A DNA stretch of 64,000 nucleotides from Phialocephala subalpina. Its lineage: Eukaryota > Ascomycota > Leotiomycetes > Helotiales > Mollisiaceae. The DNA is taken from assembly GCA_900073065.1 (NCBI GenBank), contig FJOG01000009.1:375647-439646 (forward strand), given 5' to 3'. Of the stretch, positions 45,784 through 57,514 are shown one piece after another. Every line of letters starts with the position of its first letter. Within the stretch, counting starts at the first letter, position 1. Made by a program: the position numbers and the translations under genes. A model generated the notes under the pieces. It ran no database searches. It saw only the letters and a list, made by a program, of their open reading frames with translations, and had not been told where the DNA came from.

Positions 45784-46077
45784 TCAATGTTCTCGAAGGA
45801 TGGCGACGGGAAATATGGTGGAGAGTTTGTGGATAGGATAATGGAGGATCTCGAATGGGGAAGACCAGTGACATGAGCAATCCAAACCTTGCAACTCGCG
45901 AATGTATCTTCGAAGGTTTTGTAAATTACCGTTGAGAGAATACGATGCTTCGAGGACTTCTAGGAGGTATTCGAAATCTTTGGCAGCCTTTATAGCGTAT
46001 ACGTAATCCATGGAATTGAGGCACTGCTCACTTTTCTTTATGATGTATTGCCCTGACCATATGCCTAGCTTTGTCAA
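45784..46077 (-). other. Unexplained open frame, protein-like
   Basis: The minus-strand frame RPFHPGALTKLGIWSGQYII ... AKDFEYLLEVLEASYSLNGN has a natural-looking composition with few low-complexity stretches, but no ATG at its 5' end and a stop just upstream. It may be the last exon of a lost gene. Confidence 0.2.
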
Positions 46078-46334
46078 TGCCCCAGGATGGAACGGCCGTC
46101 AAGGCGAAATTGGAAAGATGTGAATCATGAATGTCCCTGGCCTCAAAGGACATTTTGTAGCGAAACTCTCCCTCTATAATGCACCGCCCAAAGACGCAAA
46201 ATAAAGCTGCAAAATTGTCCGCGAGTATAGACCGTCTGTCTACACGACCTTCAAGCCATCACAATTTACCTCACAAGCAGGGACATTCACAAACAACCTC
46301 CTTCACTACACCCAACTACCTCCCCCCTCCCCAA

Positions 46335-46586
46335 ATGTGCACCTACGCCAAACGCCGCTACATCCACTGCTGGCACCTCGAACCCTTCATACTCTCCTCT
46401 GGTCGCCACAAAAACGGCCGCTGCACCAAAGCCATCAAATCCAGAAAAGACTGCAAGTTTGACGAAAAGAAGGCATATGAGACAATTGAGGTGTGGGGAA
46501 TCTGTTCGGATATTGGGCATGTGATGCGGAATCATAGGTCGGGGAAGAATAGGGGGGAGGGAGGAGGGGAGGGAGGATTATGTTGA
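46335..46586 (+). CDS. Small cysteine-rich protein, family copy 1 (83 aa)
   Basis: ATG at 46335 gives MCTYAKRRYIHCWHLEPFIL followed by a Cys/Lys-rich body (RCTKAIKSRKDCKF, VWGICSDIG) and a Gly-rich tail. It shares its opening (M-C-x-Y, then a Cys-His-containing stretch and C-x-K-A) with the protein at 47030, so the two look like neighbouring, diverged paralogues. There is no signal peptide, so it is probably intracellular. The pattern of paired cysteines hints at metal binding. The Gly-rich C-terminus may be out of frame or unspliced. Confidence 0.5.
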   Translation: MCTYAKRRYIHCWHLEPFILSSGRHKNGRCTKAIKSRKDCKFDEKKAYETIEVWGICSDIGHVMRNHRSGKNRGEGGGEGGLC

Positions 46587-47029
46587 TGAGGTTGTTGAGG
46601 ATTATTTGACGAAGGGGATTGAGAAGGGAGTGTGGGTTTAGGGAGCGGATTGGTGAGGGGAGCGATGGTATGGTGGAGCTGGTGGGTTTTTGTGGGTTGG
46701 CGGGATGTCTATTATGGTGTAAGTTTCGTTGTTCCTGAGCGTATGGGAGATTGGTACTAACAAGATACGTGCTGGCAGGTGGGTGGTGTTGGATTACAAT
46801 TGGGAAGGGCGGTGGCATTTACTGAAGGTTGACTTGTGTAGAGTCTTTGTGAATGCACTAGATTTTTGGGGTGATTCAGTCATGCTCAAAATTTTTATCT
46901 GAAATAGGAGTGAGTGTCTACACACGAATCCAACCCAAGTTACAAAGACTATACCACGCACATTGTCCCTCGTCTGTGTGGACATCGTCGGCTGAAGAGT
47001 AAGCCATCCAAGTACCGAAGCAACTCAAG

Positions 47030-47311
47030 ATGTGTCGATACATCGAAGTCAGCTACACTCGGTGTGGCTGCACAACCTACCACGTCCCAACTCGGTGCCA
47101 AAAAGCAAGACGCAATTGCTACGACTGCCCGAACTTCCCGGTGGTCGTCATCGATCAAGTCAAAGAAAAGAGCAGATGTGGGTTCTGCGAGGAGGAATGG
47201 CTGGAGATGAAGTTCGAGTGTCCGGTGAAGGAGAAAATGCAGAGACAGCTGAGGGCTAGTCGTACACCTAGACAGTGCATGCTGCGACCGATTCCTTGCC
47301 AACCATCTTGA
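47030..47311 (+). CDS. Small cysteine-rich protein, family copy 2 (93 aa)
   Basis: ATG at 47030 gives MCRYIEVSYTRCGCTTYHVP then TRCQKARRNCYDC and RCGFCEEEW: ten cysteines in 93 residues, several as CxC or CxxC. The single exon ends at 47311. It resembles the 83-residue product encoded 0.7 kb upstream in its first 40 residues. This kind of short intracellular C-x-C/C-x-x-C protein is common and uncharacterised in filamentous ascomycetes. Zinc binding is inferred only from cysteine spacing. Confidence 0.6.
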   Translation: MCRYIEVSYTRCGCTTYHVPTRCQKARRNCYDCPNFPVVVIDQVKEKSRCGFCEEEWLEMKFECPVKEKMQRQLRASRTPRQCMLRPIPCQPS

Positions 47312-48118
47312 GATGGAGAGTGTGTAGGGTATGGACAGGAAATCAAACGGAGATGCTAGCAATGGAAATAACAAGGCTGCAAGCAACAGCGTTTCCAACA
47401 ATGATCGTTTGGAGGTCCAATATTTTGGTATGCAATGCATGGTATATGGACGAACATCGAGGATATCATGAGCGGAAGGGCAAAACTAAGGACACAATGG
47501 CTTGTACTCCGTACTACAGTATAATAAATCCAGCCTCAATGCGAGAAACTCAACGGGCATATTGCGTGGAATGATGATACACATCGGAAGCAATCAAAAA
47601 GAATCAACTTCAAGCTCTTTTCAAATAAAGCGAGCACTCGCTCTTTCATTCGGGAGATAATTCTTTATCTCCGGCATTATCCGAAAGCTCTAAGACGTTA
47701 AGAATAGAGACCAGCTTCGAAATGATCCAAGAGGGGAGGGACTTAATACCAGAATGAAAAATGAGGCATCGCAAAGAGAAGCGTCGTTTTGATGAAATGT
47801 GCAGTAAAAGTGAAGTTGGCCTCCTTCTATCCCGAAGTGCTTCGTTTCATAACCAACACGTGTTTGCTGGTGCTTGTATTATTCGATGGTGGAGCCCAAG
47901 CTCGAGCCGCCTGTCCGTGTGGCCAATCAAAGGCACTCAAGACTTTTGCCCGAGAATTCCCGCTAGCGGATCAAGACCTCAAATATTTGTCCAGAGCTTC
48001 TCTTTTTTTTTCACAACATCTATCAATTGACCATATCCACCCTCCTTGAAGACATCGCATCTTCCCATCTCCACTCCTCCTAATATTCTCCCTCGTTCGC
48101 ACACATACATATAATACT
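47312..48118. other. Intergenic and promoter of the phosphate carrier gene
   Basis: The last 120 bases before 48119 are pyrimidine-rich (CTTCCCATCTCCACTCCTCC), as expected of a highly expressed fungal gene. No other feature is seen. Confidence 0.4.
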
Positions 48119-49291
48119 ATGGCCTCACCCGCAACCTCAACCGGCTCGTCAAAGGTCGATGCCGTCGTCCAGAAGGTCGCAGCCAGCACCCCAGAGAAGC
48201 TCAGCGGTGTCGCTCTCTACTCCAGATTCGCCTTGGCTGGTGCAATCTGCTGTTCAGTCACTCACGGTGGTCTCACACCCGTCGATGTGTAAGTCTCGAA
48301 TCTGCCATGCTCTAGATACCTGTCAAATTTTATATTCGGTGCGATAACAGAAGCTTTTACTGACTCGCCATCAAAACAGCGTCAAGACCAGAATTCAACT
48401 CGATCCCGTCACATACAACAAGGGTCTCGTTGGAGGTTTCCGACAAGTCATTGCTAAGGAGGGAGCTGGTGCTCTTTTGACTGGTTTTGGCCCAACTGCT
48501 GCTGGATACTTCCTCCAGGGCGCATTTAAGTTTGGAGGATATGAATTCTTCAAGCAACAGTCCATCAACCTCCTCGGATACGAGACTGCCTCCAACAACA
48601 GAACCGCCGTCTACTTGGCATCTGCCGCTATCGCCGAGTTCTTCGCCGATGTTGCTCTCTGCCCTCTCGAGGCCACCCGTATCCGTCTCGTCTCCGAGCC
48701 AACATATGCCAATGGTCTCGTCGGTGGATTCAGCAAAATGCTGAAGAACGAGGGTGTCGGTGCTTTCTACGCTGGTTTCGGACCAATTCTGTTCAAGCAG
48801 TAAGTTACATGAATTTGCCGGCGAGAGTGGGATACTGATGAGGGATATAGGATTCCATATACCATGGCCAAGTTCGTCGTCTACGAGAAGGTCGCCGAGT
48901 TCGTCTACACCAAGGTTGACAAGAAGACTGCTTCCGATGGACTGCAGACTACCATTAACTTGGGTTCCGGTCTCATTGCTGGTTTCGCCGCCGCCATCGT
49001 CTCACAACCCGCTGACACCATGTTGTCGAAGATCAACAAGACCAAGGGTCTTCCAGGAGAGGGAACCACCAGCCGTTTGATCAAGATCGCCAAGGAGCTT
49101 GGTCTCAGAGGCTCATACGCTGGTATTGGTGCTCGTCTGTTCATGGTTGGTACCTTGACTGCTGGTCAATTCGCCATCTACGGTGATGTCAAGAAGGCTT
49201 TGGGAGCTACTGGGTAAGTGACAAATACTCAAATCTGCATTGTTCCATATGCTAACGTATTTTTAGTGGTGTCGAGATCTCGAAATCCTAG
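48119..49291 (+). CDS. MIR1: Mitochondrial phosphate carrier (325 aa)
   Basis: It imports phosphate with protons across the inner mitochondrial membrane for ATP synthesis. Four exons: 48119-48288, 48380-48799, 48851-49213 and 49267-49291. All introns start GTAAGT and every junction falls in phase 2. The three mitochondrial-carrier signatures are present: PVDVVKTR (about residue 54), PLEATRIR (about 152) and PADTMLSK (about 250), marking three repeats of two membrane helices. [26 protein letters not shown] and [17 protein letters not shown] are hallmarks of the MIR1 phosphate carriers rather than other SLC25 members. The last exon encodes only eight residues. Length is normal for the family. 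Confidence 0.95.
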
Positions 49292-50698
49292 ATTAATACA
49301 GTGTAGAAGGATAGAATACTCTATGGGAAGGCGAGCGGGCAATTCGCTTGCACAGTCTTCACATGGATAGAACTGCACTTCGGTTGGGTTTTCTGCATCG
49401 TTTGGGTTGGTCTTGGTTGTCTTTCATCGAGCTTTTCTAGAGCATAGACGTCCTTGCTGTTATCTTGAAGGAGGGGCGGGCTTGATTTCCACCAAAATCG
49501 GGCGTCTGTACAATAGGTCTCTTCTCTGTTACCACGAATAGACGACACTGGGAAACTTCTATAATACCGTACGAACCTAAATGACTACGTGCGGGAAAGC
49601 GAAGGTACCTGAATCTCCAAGTGCCCGAACAAGCCGGGTAAGTCATCAGAAATGGGTTTCGTAGCCACCAATCACCTCTTTGGCAACTTGCATTGGGTTT
49701 AGAGCCAATAACGGGACTCCCATGGACCTTTCCATATCTAATCGATCAAGCCTATCCCAAGTCTTCCTCACTTCCCACACTAAGACTTGATGGTGAACTT
49801 CATGCATACATCAAAAATCGGTGGCTGGCCCAGGCATTCACACGGATCAACCTATTGCAATCCAGCACTCTACACGGTGCCTGAACCAAGTCCGTATCAT
49901 CCGCAGACGATTAGTGTACACCAGCCACGGAAGGACTCTAGCACTCCCTCGTAGCGATAGGGGCGTCGAAGAAGAAAGAAATTGAGCAGCACCCCATTCC
50001 ATCCAAACCACTCAATACAACGCCATGTGGAGAGATTCAACTGGCGATAATGTAGGACGACTCGTGGGGTAAGGAGTAATTCGTGGGATTTCAGTTGGGC
50101 TGTGCTCTGTACAATGCGGGCCTTTTTCCTTTTGGTTGATATAGGAGTGGCACAGCATACAGAGAGGGGTCTGGGGAAAGCTGCAGGCTTGTTGGTGGCA
50201 TGAAGCCGGATGACGTTGCACGCTCTTCGTGAAACTGAACAACAAGCATGATGGAGCACAACAAGGGTATGGAATTCGCGGGAGCTGTCCAGTGAATATT
50301 GAAACGAGTCCAATCATATCAATTAGATCCTTGATCAGATACTCCATTCCATGCTGCTAGTCAAAGCTTGAGTGACTGTGCCAAGGCTTTGACACAGCTA
50401 ATCCTAGTTCCTGGTGAAGCTCGACGAGTTGACGCTGCACAACCCCACCAAGTGAACCAAGCCCATCCCATTACCAAACCCAACTACCCAAACGAGCGAA
50501 AGGCGAGCCCAAGTCTCGCGCTTTTAAAGACCACTTCGTCCCCTTTCACCATCTTTCCGGAAACTTCTTCGTGTTCTCCCCTATTGCCAAATTACCGCAA
50601 ACTTCGCCTTTCCGCAACTCATCGGTCATCTCGACCTGAAATTCTTCCGCAATCACTCCACAACCTCACATAAAAGCTCAGCAAGCAACACCGCAAAG
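49292..50698. other. Intergenic and promoter of the glutamate decarboxylase gene
   Basis: Minus-strand frames at 49897-50347 overlap in different phases without motif. The final 150 bases are CT-rich (TTCACCATCTTTCCGG...), consistent with a promoter and leader. Confidence 0.4.
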
Positions 50699-52547
50699 AT
50701 GGTTCATCTAGCATCTATCCCAAGAGACCACGAGGTCAACCAACCACTTGTCGACGGTATGGCGAAATTGAACATGGCTCCCGCAGGTGCCGATGGTAGG
50801 GGCTCTACGCTCCTTCAGATATCCTTCCGTAATTTACAGTGCTGATTCCTTGGACAGACACCTTCACGACGACCGTTTACGGCTCTCGATTCGCTGCTGA
50901 AGATCTGCCAAAGTATGAGATGCCAGAGAAGGAAATGCCAAAGGAGGTAGCCTATCGAATGATCAAGGATGATTTGAGTCTTGATGGAAATCCCATGCTG
51001 AAGTAAGTTTACGCCTCTCCCATGTCTCCCATGTCTCCCCACACTTTCACATCTCTTGATCTCCTGACTCTGCCACACCAATGTCCCCAGAGTGAAGGGT
51101 GATTGGACCTGCTAACTTCGAGACCTCCCAGCCTGGCAAGTTTTGTTACCACCTACATGGTAAGTATCCACATTGTCCTGCAGGTTCACGGCCAATGGTA
51201 GCTAACTGACGTCTGCGAACAGGAGAAAGAAGTCGAGGACCTCATGTGCGAATCCTTCTCGAAGAACTTCATCGATTACGAAGAGTACCCACAATCTGCG
51301 GACATTCAGAATAGATGCGTATCCATGATCGGCCGTCTGTTCAATGCTCCCGTCAACGAGGAAGGCGCGGCTGCTGTTGGCACATCTACAGTCGGGTCAT
51401 CTGAGGCTATCATGCTGGCAGTCCTCGCTATGAAGAAGCGCTGGCAAAACGCTCGAAAGGCTGCTGGAAAGCCCTGGGACAAGCCGAATATCGTTATGAG
51501 CTCTGCGGTCCAGGTCTGCTGGGAGAAGGCGGCGAGATACTTCGAGGTCGACGAGAAATACGTTTACTGCACACCGGACAGATACGTGATTGATCCTGAG
51601 GAGACGGTCAATCTGGTGGACGAGAATACGATTGGTATCTGTGTTATTCTGGGCACGACTTATACCGGAGAGTACGAGGATGCCAAGGCTGTCAATGATC
51701 TCTTGATCAAGAAGAACATCGATACCGTCATTCACATCGATGCTGCATCTGGCGGATTCGTGGCTCCGTTCGTTGTCCCAGACCTCGAATGGGACTTCAG
51801 ACTTGAAAAGGTCGTATCCATCAACACTTCCGGCCACAAGTAAGAATCTCTCTCCTCTCCAAGGACATTCTAACAAGCAACAGGTATGGTTTGGTCTACC
51901 CAGGCGTAGGTTGGGTCATCTGGCGAGCCCCCGAATACCTCCCCAAAGAACTGGTCTTCAACATCAACTACCTCGGCGCCGACCAAGCCTCCTTCACCCT
52001 CAACTTCTCAAAGGGCGCCTCCCAAGTCATCGGCCAATACTACCAACTAATCCGACTCGGAAAGCACGGTTACCGCGCCATCATGACAAACCTTACTCGA
52101 ACCGCAGACTACCTTTCCGAGTCCCTCGAGCAGTTGGGCTTCGTCATCATGTCTCAAAAATCCGGCGAAGGCCTTCCGCTCGTCGCTTTCCGTCTTGGAA
52201 AGGATGATGATCGATCGTATGATGAGTTTGCGCTAGCTCATCAGCTGCGTCAACGTTCATGGGTTGTACCAGCTTATACCATGGCTCCTAAAACCGAGAA
52301 CTTGAAGATGCTCCGAGTCGTTGTTCGTGAGGACTTTTCGAAGAGCCGATGTGATCAGCTGCTCTGCGATATCAAGCTCTGCATGCAAGTTCTGGAACAG
52401 ATGGATAAAGATTCAGTGAAGAGAAATGAGGCGTATATTCATGCCCACGCAACTCATGTTGGAAAGGCGACCCACAATCATCCGCATTACAAGAATGAGA
52501 AGCATTCGTTGCAGGGAAAGAGTGGGAAGACGCATGCTGTATGCTAA
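50699..52547 (+). CDS. GAD: Glutamate decarboxylase (516 aa)
   Basis: A PLP enzyme of the GABA shunt that converts glutamate to GABA and CO2, consuming a proton. Five exons: 50699-50795, 50858-51002, 51132-51159, 51223-51839 and 51884-52547. Junctions are in frame and total length is a whole number of codons. Exon 3 is only 28 nt; its flanking introns have GCTAACT branch points and CAG acceptors. Motifs: [29 protein letters not shown] (PLP pyridine contact) and [20 protein letters not shown] with the Schiff-base Lys296, whose codon is split by intron 4. The C-terminal region ends in a His-rich tail ([20 protein letters not shown]), possibly a regulatory tail as in other GADs. Length is typical. 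There is no linked GABA transaminase in this window. Confidence 0.95.
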
Positions 52548-53769
52548 GCTGACTCTTTTTCTTTTGTGATCTCCCGAGAGGTAAGGTGAGGTACATCTAC
52601 TCTGCCAACTGGGTTCTAGCAACGCACGAATTGTGGGAGGACGGCTAGGGATGATCATTCGCGTACGAAGAGCTTGGAATTGGTTGGGCTTGTGTGATGA
52701 TGGTAGGTTTCTGATATGGAAAATGGCGAATGGGCGGCGTGGCATGGGAGGGTGCGCTGGACTTATGGAATGGGGGCAAAATTCTTCTCACTGATACGAA
52801 CTATACGACACAACAACAAAACGATACAGAATACATTCGACAGCATGGATTTTATTCAATGGTTTCGAAGCATACATGCATGGCTTTAGATAGGTACAAA
52901 ACAATGCGATGCTTTTTATAGCAGCCTTCTTGGCATTGAAGTACACGTGATGCCGCCCGAGGTCGAGGTCCAGTGAGAAAGGGTTAGTGAGAACAAGTGC
53001 TCGAGGCTTTCACGCAAGATTCATCACCCCAAATGTCCCTCACTTTCTTGTAATTTACGGGTGTGTCATGAGTGTTTTCGAGGACCCACATGTTATTGTT
53101 TGCATCGTTCCCGAACAAGCTCTTCTTGAATTTCTTTCAAGCTCCTGGGCTTTTATAACAAGAGCTTCAGCTTCAAAGCGCAATGACTCATCACCGAACC
53201 CCGCCTACGAGATATGAGGGGTATATACACCTCCTCCTCAATCCTAGAACACCAAACTAAACTATATCCACGACAGCTTCTCATGGAGAAGAGCGCCGGC
53301 AAGCCGTCGTAAGCAGCACGAGCTTCGCACCTGCGCTCTGGAACCTGTCTGGGTTGGAAATACGAAGATTTAAATGAAACGTTGCGAGGCGGTGTTTGGA
53401 CTCGTTTGATCTTGGGATGGCTTTCGGTGTCAAGGATTGGGGTTTTGTTGTCAATTTCAAGTTTGTTTTTGCGTGCTCTCATTTGCGGCTTCCGGCTTGG
53501 AAGAGTCGACTTCGAGCCCAGGATATCTCAAAAGCATACATCTCCACGCATGGTCGGTTTTCTTTCAGATCGGGTGTAGGAGAGCCAGCGCTCCACAGCA
53601 GCGAAGAAGCCGAGGCATACCAACGACTTCGAGAAGAGATTTCTCGCGACCGACCGACCGATCATACATCTTGTTTCCTTTTAGAGATCTCGAGTTCGGA
53701 AGTAGGAAGAAGTTTAAATACCTGTTCTGGTTGAGAGGATTGGGGTTGGAGTTGTATTTGGGTCATGGC
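52548..53769. other. Intergenic, no supported gene
   Basis: Overlapping plus-strand frames at 53382-53778 lack motifs. A short CGAC/GACC microsatellite lies at about 53646-53660. Confidence 0.4.
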
Positions 53770-55100
53770 AATCCGTGAGGTGGGGTGAATCAGTCATTTA
53801 CCTGGCTCAGCCTTCTCCAACTTGGCAGAAAATCTCCATGTCCCTCCTATCCAGTCTTTATAAAAGCTCGATCACTAGCCGCTTTAAGTCAGCATAAGTC
53901 ATGCCGAGGACAATGCTTATTATTGGCGGTGGAAAAGTGTGAGTGTAGTAATGTCCCAGCACTTTTGAGAGATTGTCCCTGTGAGAAATCCTATTCTTGG
54001 CTTTCTTTGAAGTTAAATATTCCAAGCCTTATTAAATATCAAGCCAAAACTACCTGCAGACCCTTTCATCTTATGTCTGTGTTTGTTGTCAAAGGGATTT
54101 CTGGTGTTAATTTCTAAAATTGTCTTCTTATCTGCTGTTTGACTTTAGAATCGGTTGTTTAAAGCCTCAGTGGGATAAGCAGATTTTAAAGGAGTTTAAT
54201 GTATAGTACCCTGTGTTGTGGTATATCAATTCAACCTCCTGCGCCATGGCAACCACAACGTGGATGTCGACTCATAGCATAGTATTTGGCTGTGTACTAT
54301 TTTTATTGTCGGGCGCTTGGCAAGGTGTCGAGATGTGTATATACCCACTCCAACTGGAGGTCGAAAGCAAGTGTGAGTTTCTGATGAATTGTTACTTTGT
54401 ACTAGTCACCTCCCTAGTCTTGTCTAACTTGAAATATGTATGCCCCCGCTGTAATGAGTGTGCTGGAACGTCCCTCCAGGTTTTAGAATTTTTTCTTTTC
54501 TCTAAGAAAAGCTATCATTAACTGTGAGATTTGAGCTTCTTTACTAGGCTTCCAGACCTATAACCTTTTATCCGATGGTTGCTTTTTCTTCGCTATCAAG
54601 TTTATGGTCTGCTTTCTCGGTTTCGTGTTCTGGTTAAGAACGGGATTTGGTGTACTATACGCAACTTCGGTGGGGCACAAAGATTTCAAATCCCTCAGTG
54701 TACACTAGGTTGTGGTACAACAACTCAATATTCTGCGCTCCGGCCTCTATAGCACGTACGGCTCCTAGCATAGCATTTGCCTGTGTGCTGTTATTCCTAT
54801 TGATGGAGGGTCGAGATCGTACGGTCGTGGGGTATATCCCCTTCCCACCTCGTCAATCAAACCTATTATCACTAATCACTTTCTCATTTGCTCAATGGAA
54901 AGGCTAATACCTGAGGTGAGCTGGGTGAATCAGTTATTCACGTGGTCCAGCCTTGTCTATACTAGCCGAAGTTTCAATACCCATTATACTCCTCAATTCC
55001 AGTGTCTTTTAAAAAGTATTACCCGTCGCCGCTTTAAAACTGCAAGAGTCAAGAGAACATGCTAAAGCCTATACGATGTGGGATGGGAAGTGTGGGATGT
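53770..55100. repeat. Diverged duplicated segment containing remnants of one membrane-protein-like sequence
   Basis: Two kinds of block recur. Block A, GGGTGAATCAGT followed by a CAGCCTT-containing stretch and a CCGCTTTAA-type stretch, appears at about 53780 and 54915. Block B appears at about 54212 and 54690 and translates to LWYINSTSCAMA...VFGCVLFLL and LWYNNSIFCAPA...AFACVLLFLL respectively. Both B copies carry stops shortly after, so neither is a working gene. Order is A, B, B', A'. I read this as an old segmental duplication of a lost gene. It is AT-richer than neighbouring genes, as expected for decaying repeats. Confidence 0.5.
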
Positions 55101-56560
55101 ACTTGAAATGTCCCAACTAGATCGGAACTTTGTCTTCATGAAGAAGTTTCTCCCTGCTTCTAAGTTCTACTTTTCCAGCCTGCATTATGTATTAATTCTA
55201 GTTCCCTCTCATCTTATATATGTTTGCTACTTATTATCGAATGAATATTACCGTTAAGTTCTCAATTATATCTCGTTGTATAAGGCAATTGTTTGTGATA
55301 GGGGTTAAAGGAGTGGTAAGTTCTATTCTCGATACCTACGTGCGAGAGTCTCGCGGGAGGTAGAAGCGAAAGGACGTTCTCTGCCCCCAAGAAAGAGAAA
55401 CGCCAGCCAACCTTAGAAGGAGGAGAAGGATCAAAATTCCAGTTGGAGATGTTAGTGAGTATTGAGGAGCTATTTTATACCGCCGCGAATGACCTGATTC
55501 CCAACGCGGCCCTTTCACTGTTCATGCAGAGTTGCGTGATTCCCGGGGTCCGAAATTCCAGGGGAAGTGTGGGGTCTCTGGATTGAGTGGGAGGGATTTT
55601 TGTTATCAAGTTCTATGGCTGCTGTTATTTATCTTATTTCTTACTATTAGCTTTGAAATGTTCTAGGTTCAATCAAACAGTTTTGGTTGTCTCTTCAATG
55701 TTGCAATCCCCTCCTTGAAGCTGCACGAGAAAGCTTCAGCAAGGGCCTCAGACCCGTTGAAGACGACCTCTTTGTGAACGAGGATGGGTGTAGTGCCCTG
55801 GCAGGCTGGCATGCGTCGACGACTTTTATATACCTTTGGAAGGCGTCGATATCGAGGATTTTGGGCGCACTGAAGCCTTGCAATGAGTCATTGCTTTGCA
55901 GTTTCAATGGCTGGCCGCGACTCGTGACGGAAATAAATATCTTCGAGACTTAGGACTTGATACTCAGAGAAAGAATTGTAAACGATCCACGGACGCAGAG
56001 AGTGGAGATGTGGCAGCCAGCTTTGAAGTCTAGAGTGTAATGCGGGGTGGCGATTGCCGCCGATAGGGATATTGAGGACCCTGTACACTTATTCCTTTCT
56101 GTTACTGTCACAAGCTGAGCTTTAGACTCTTTCAAGTTCATCTGATATTTTCTGCTGTCAACATACGGATGCTATCAAGCTCTATTTTGCTTTCGTCTTA
56201 TCTTCTTTCTCTCCCTCAGCCCACCACTTCCCGATCAGAGCGCTACCAAAAGCACCCTCCTCCTCATCACCAATCGAACTCTTCCTATCGTTGGTTCCAA
56301 TATATCTTGGAAAAATACTGGAGAGGTATAGCTACCTATATCCCAGAACACGATCCAGACTTAGACTAGCGTTTGTTCGAATGACTCACTGTTACTGTGA
56401 AAGGACGAGGAAAGGTGTCGTTGAGCAGGTGACTGCTTTTGGCTCCGTGAGTGTGTTGTTTTCGCCCTTGAAACCGAATGCGTCCATGTCGCAGAGGTCG
56501 AGAGAGAAACCGACGGTGCTGATTTTGCAAATTGGTTGCTTCGAGACGTTTTCCAGTGGA
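55101..56560. other. Intergenic, no supported gene
   Basis: Frames at 55687-55953 (+) and 55695-55907 (-) mirror each other and neither has support. Confidence 0.4.
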
Positions 56561-57514
56561 TCATGAACTCTCAAGAGTAGGAGCCTCCGAATCCGTAGTC
56601 TTTCCTCTCTCGGTATTTGTATTCTCCTCCAAACGACAAGCCTCTCTCCGCTCTCTCTTCTCTCTGCGTCTCCTCGCCTTATCTTCCACTATTTTCGTCC
56701 GCGCTTCACGTTCTATCTGTCGATCGTTTAGTGGCACAGATTCTCTTGCAATTTCTTCAAAGGCCGATACAAGGCATTTGTGAGCAGGGTCCAGGTGGTT
56801 GGCGGCGGCAGTGTCAACAGCAGCGATGAGTAGCAAAGCCCGAAGAGTAAAGTTGGCATCGTTACCAGCAACGTGCAACACCCGGTGGCCAAATGAACAT
56901 TCCAAAAGGTTGAGCATCTCTTCTATGGTGCACCGGTGATCTAGATCGAGTGGATGTTGAGCAGCTTTTTGAGTGTCCAAAATGTAGAGAGGATTTAGTT
57001 CAACCTTGGCGGCTTCTAAGAAGACGGCGTCCCCTAGCCCGCCGTGGACGACAAGGATGAAATCTCTGTTCGAGATCAAGTTTTGGATTGTTGTATTGAG
57101 ATCCTCGAGCTTGATATGTTTCGATTGGCCAAAGCAAAATGTCCGAGATGCATTCTTGAAATACTTCGGCGAACCTATACAGAATTGGTGTGTCTGAAGC
57201 AAGCCCTGGGAACCAGTGCGCTTGCGCATGCTTGATTGCAAATGTCGAGTGTCGAGTATGGAGAGCCCGACTTGGAATTGCCCGTTTTTCGCAATTTGGG
57301 CAACGTGAGGATTTTCGACATCGAGACCAACTATTAGCAAATCTTTTATGTCTGAGTCCGGTAAATTGCATCCTAATATGTTGAAGCGATCTTGGTCTAA
57401 TGTGTGAAGGCCATGGTTGAGGTTGAAAATGTGCCGAAGCACAAGTAAATCCTCTCGTAATAACCCTTTGTGGGCTTTGCGTAATGGTAGGGACATCGGC
57501 TGCGGCGAGTTCAT
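56561..57514 (-). CDS. Gfd2/YDR514C-type RNase H-fold protein (317 aa)
   Basis: The single exon starts at ATG 57514 (MNSPQPMSLPLRKAHKG). The core LLIVGLDVENPHVAQIAKNG with QVGLSILDTRHL is the first beta-strand pair of the DEDD/RNase H-like fold, with the D-x-E pair in place. ILVVHGGLGDAVFLE, LDLDHRCTIEEMLNLL and ALLLIAAVDTA follow in the order seen in the Gfd2/YDR514C-like C-terminal domain, a fungal family related to the exonuclease-fold QIP proteins. A long basic helix near residues 265-300 (REARTKIVEDKARRRREKRE) closes the protein. Nuclease activity is not certain: I could not confirm every acidic metal ligand. An upstream GTGAGT at 57559 hints at an unresolved 5' exon. Confidence 0.7.
   Translation of the reverse strand: MNSPQPMSLPLRKAHKGLLREDLLVLRHIFNLNHGLHTLDQDRFNILGCNLPDSDIKDLLIVGLDVENPHVAQIAKNGQFQVGLSILDTRHLQSSMRKRTGSQGLLQTHQFCIGSPKYFKNASRTFCFGQSKHIKLEDLNTTIQNLISNRDFILVVHGGLGDAVFLEAAKVELNPLYILDTQKAAQHPLDLDHRCTIEEMLNLLECSFGHRVLHVAGNDANFTLRALLLIAAVDTAAANHLDPAHKCLVSAFEEIARESVPLNDRQIEREARTKIVEDKARRRREKRERREACRLEENTNTERGKTTDSEAPTLESS

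Noticed and set aside
49897..50347. Minus-strand frames upstream of glutamate decarboxylase
   Set aside because: Two overlapping frames of similar length with no motif; more likely chance openings in promoter DNA.
56860..56885. Hairpin unit at ACGTGCAACACC
   Set aside because: It lies inside the coding sequence of the Gfd2-type gene, where it encodes a conserved-looking segment; flanking CCA/TGG is only 3 bp.
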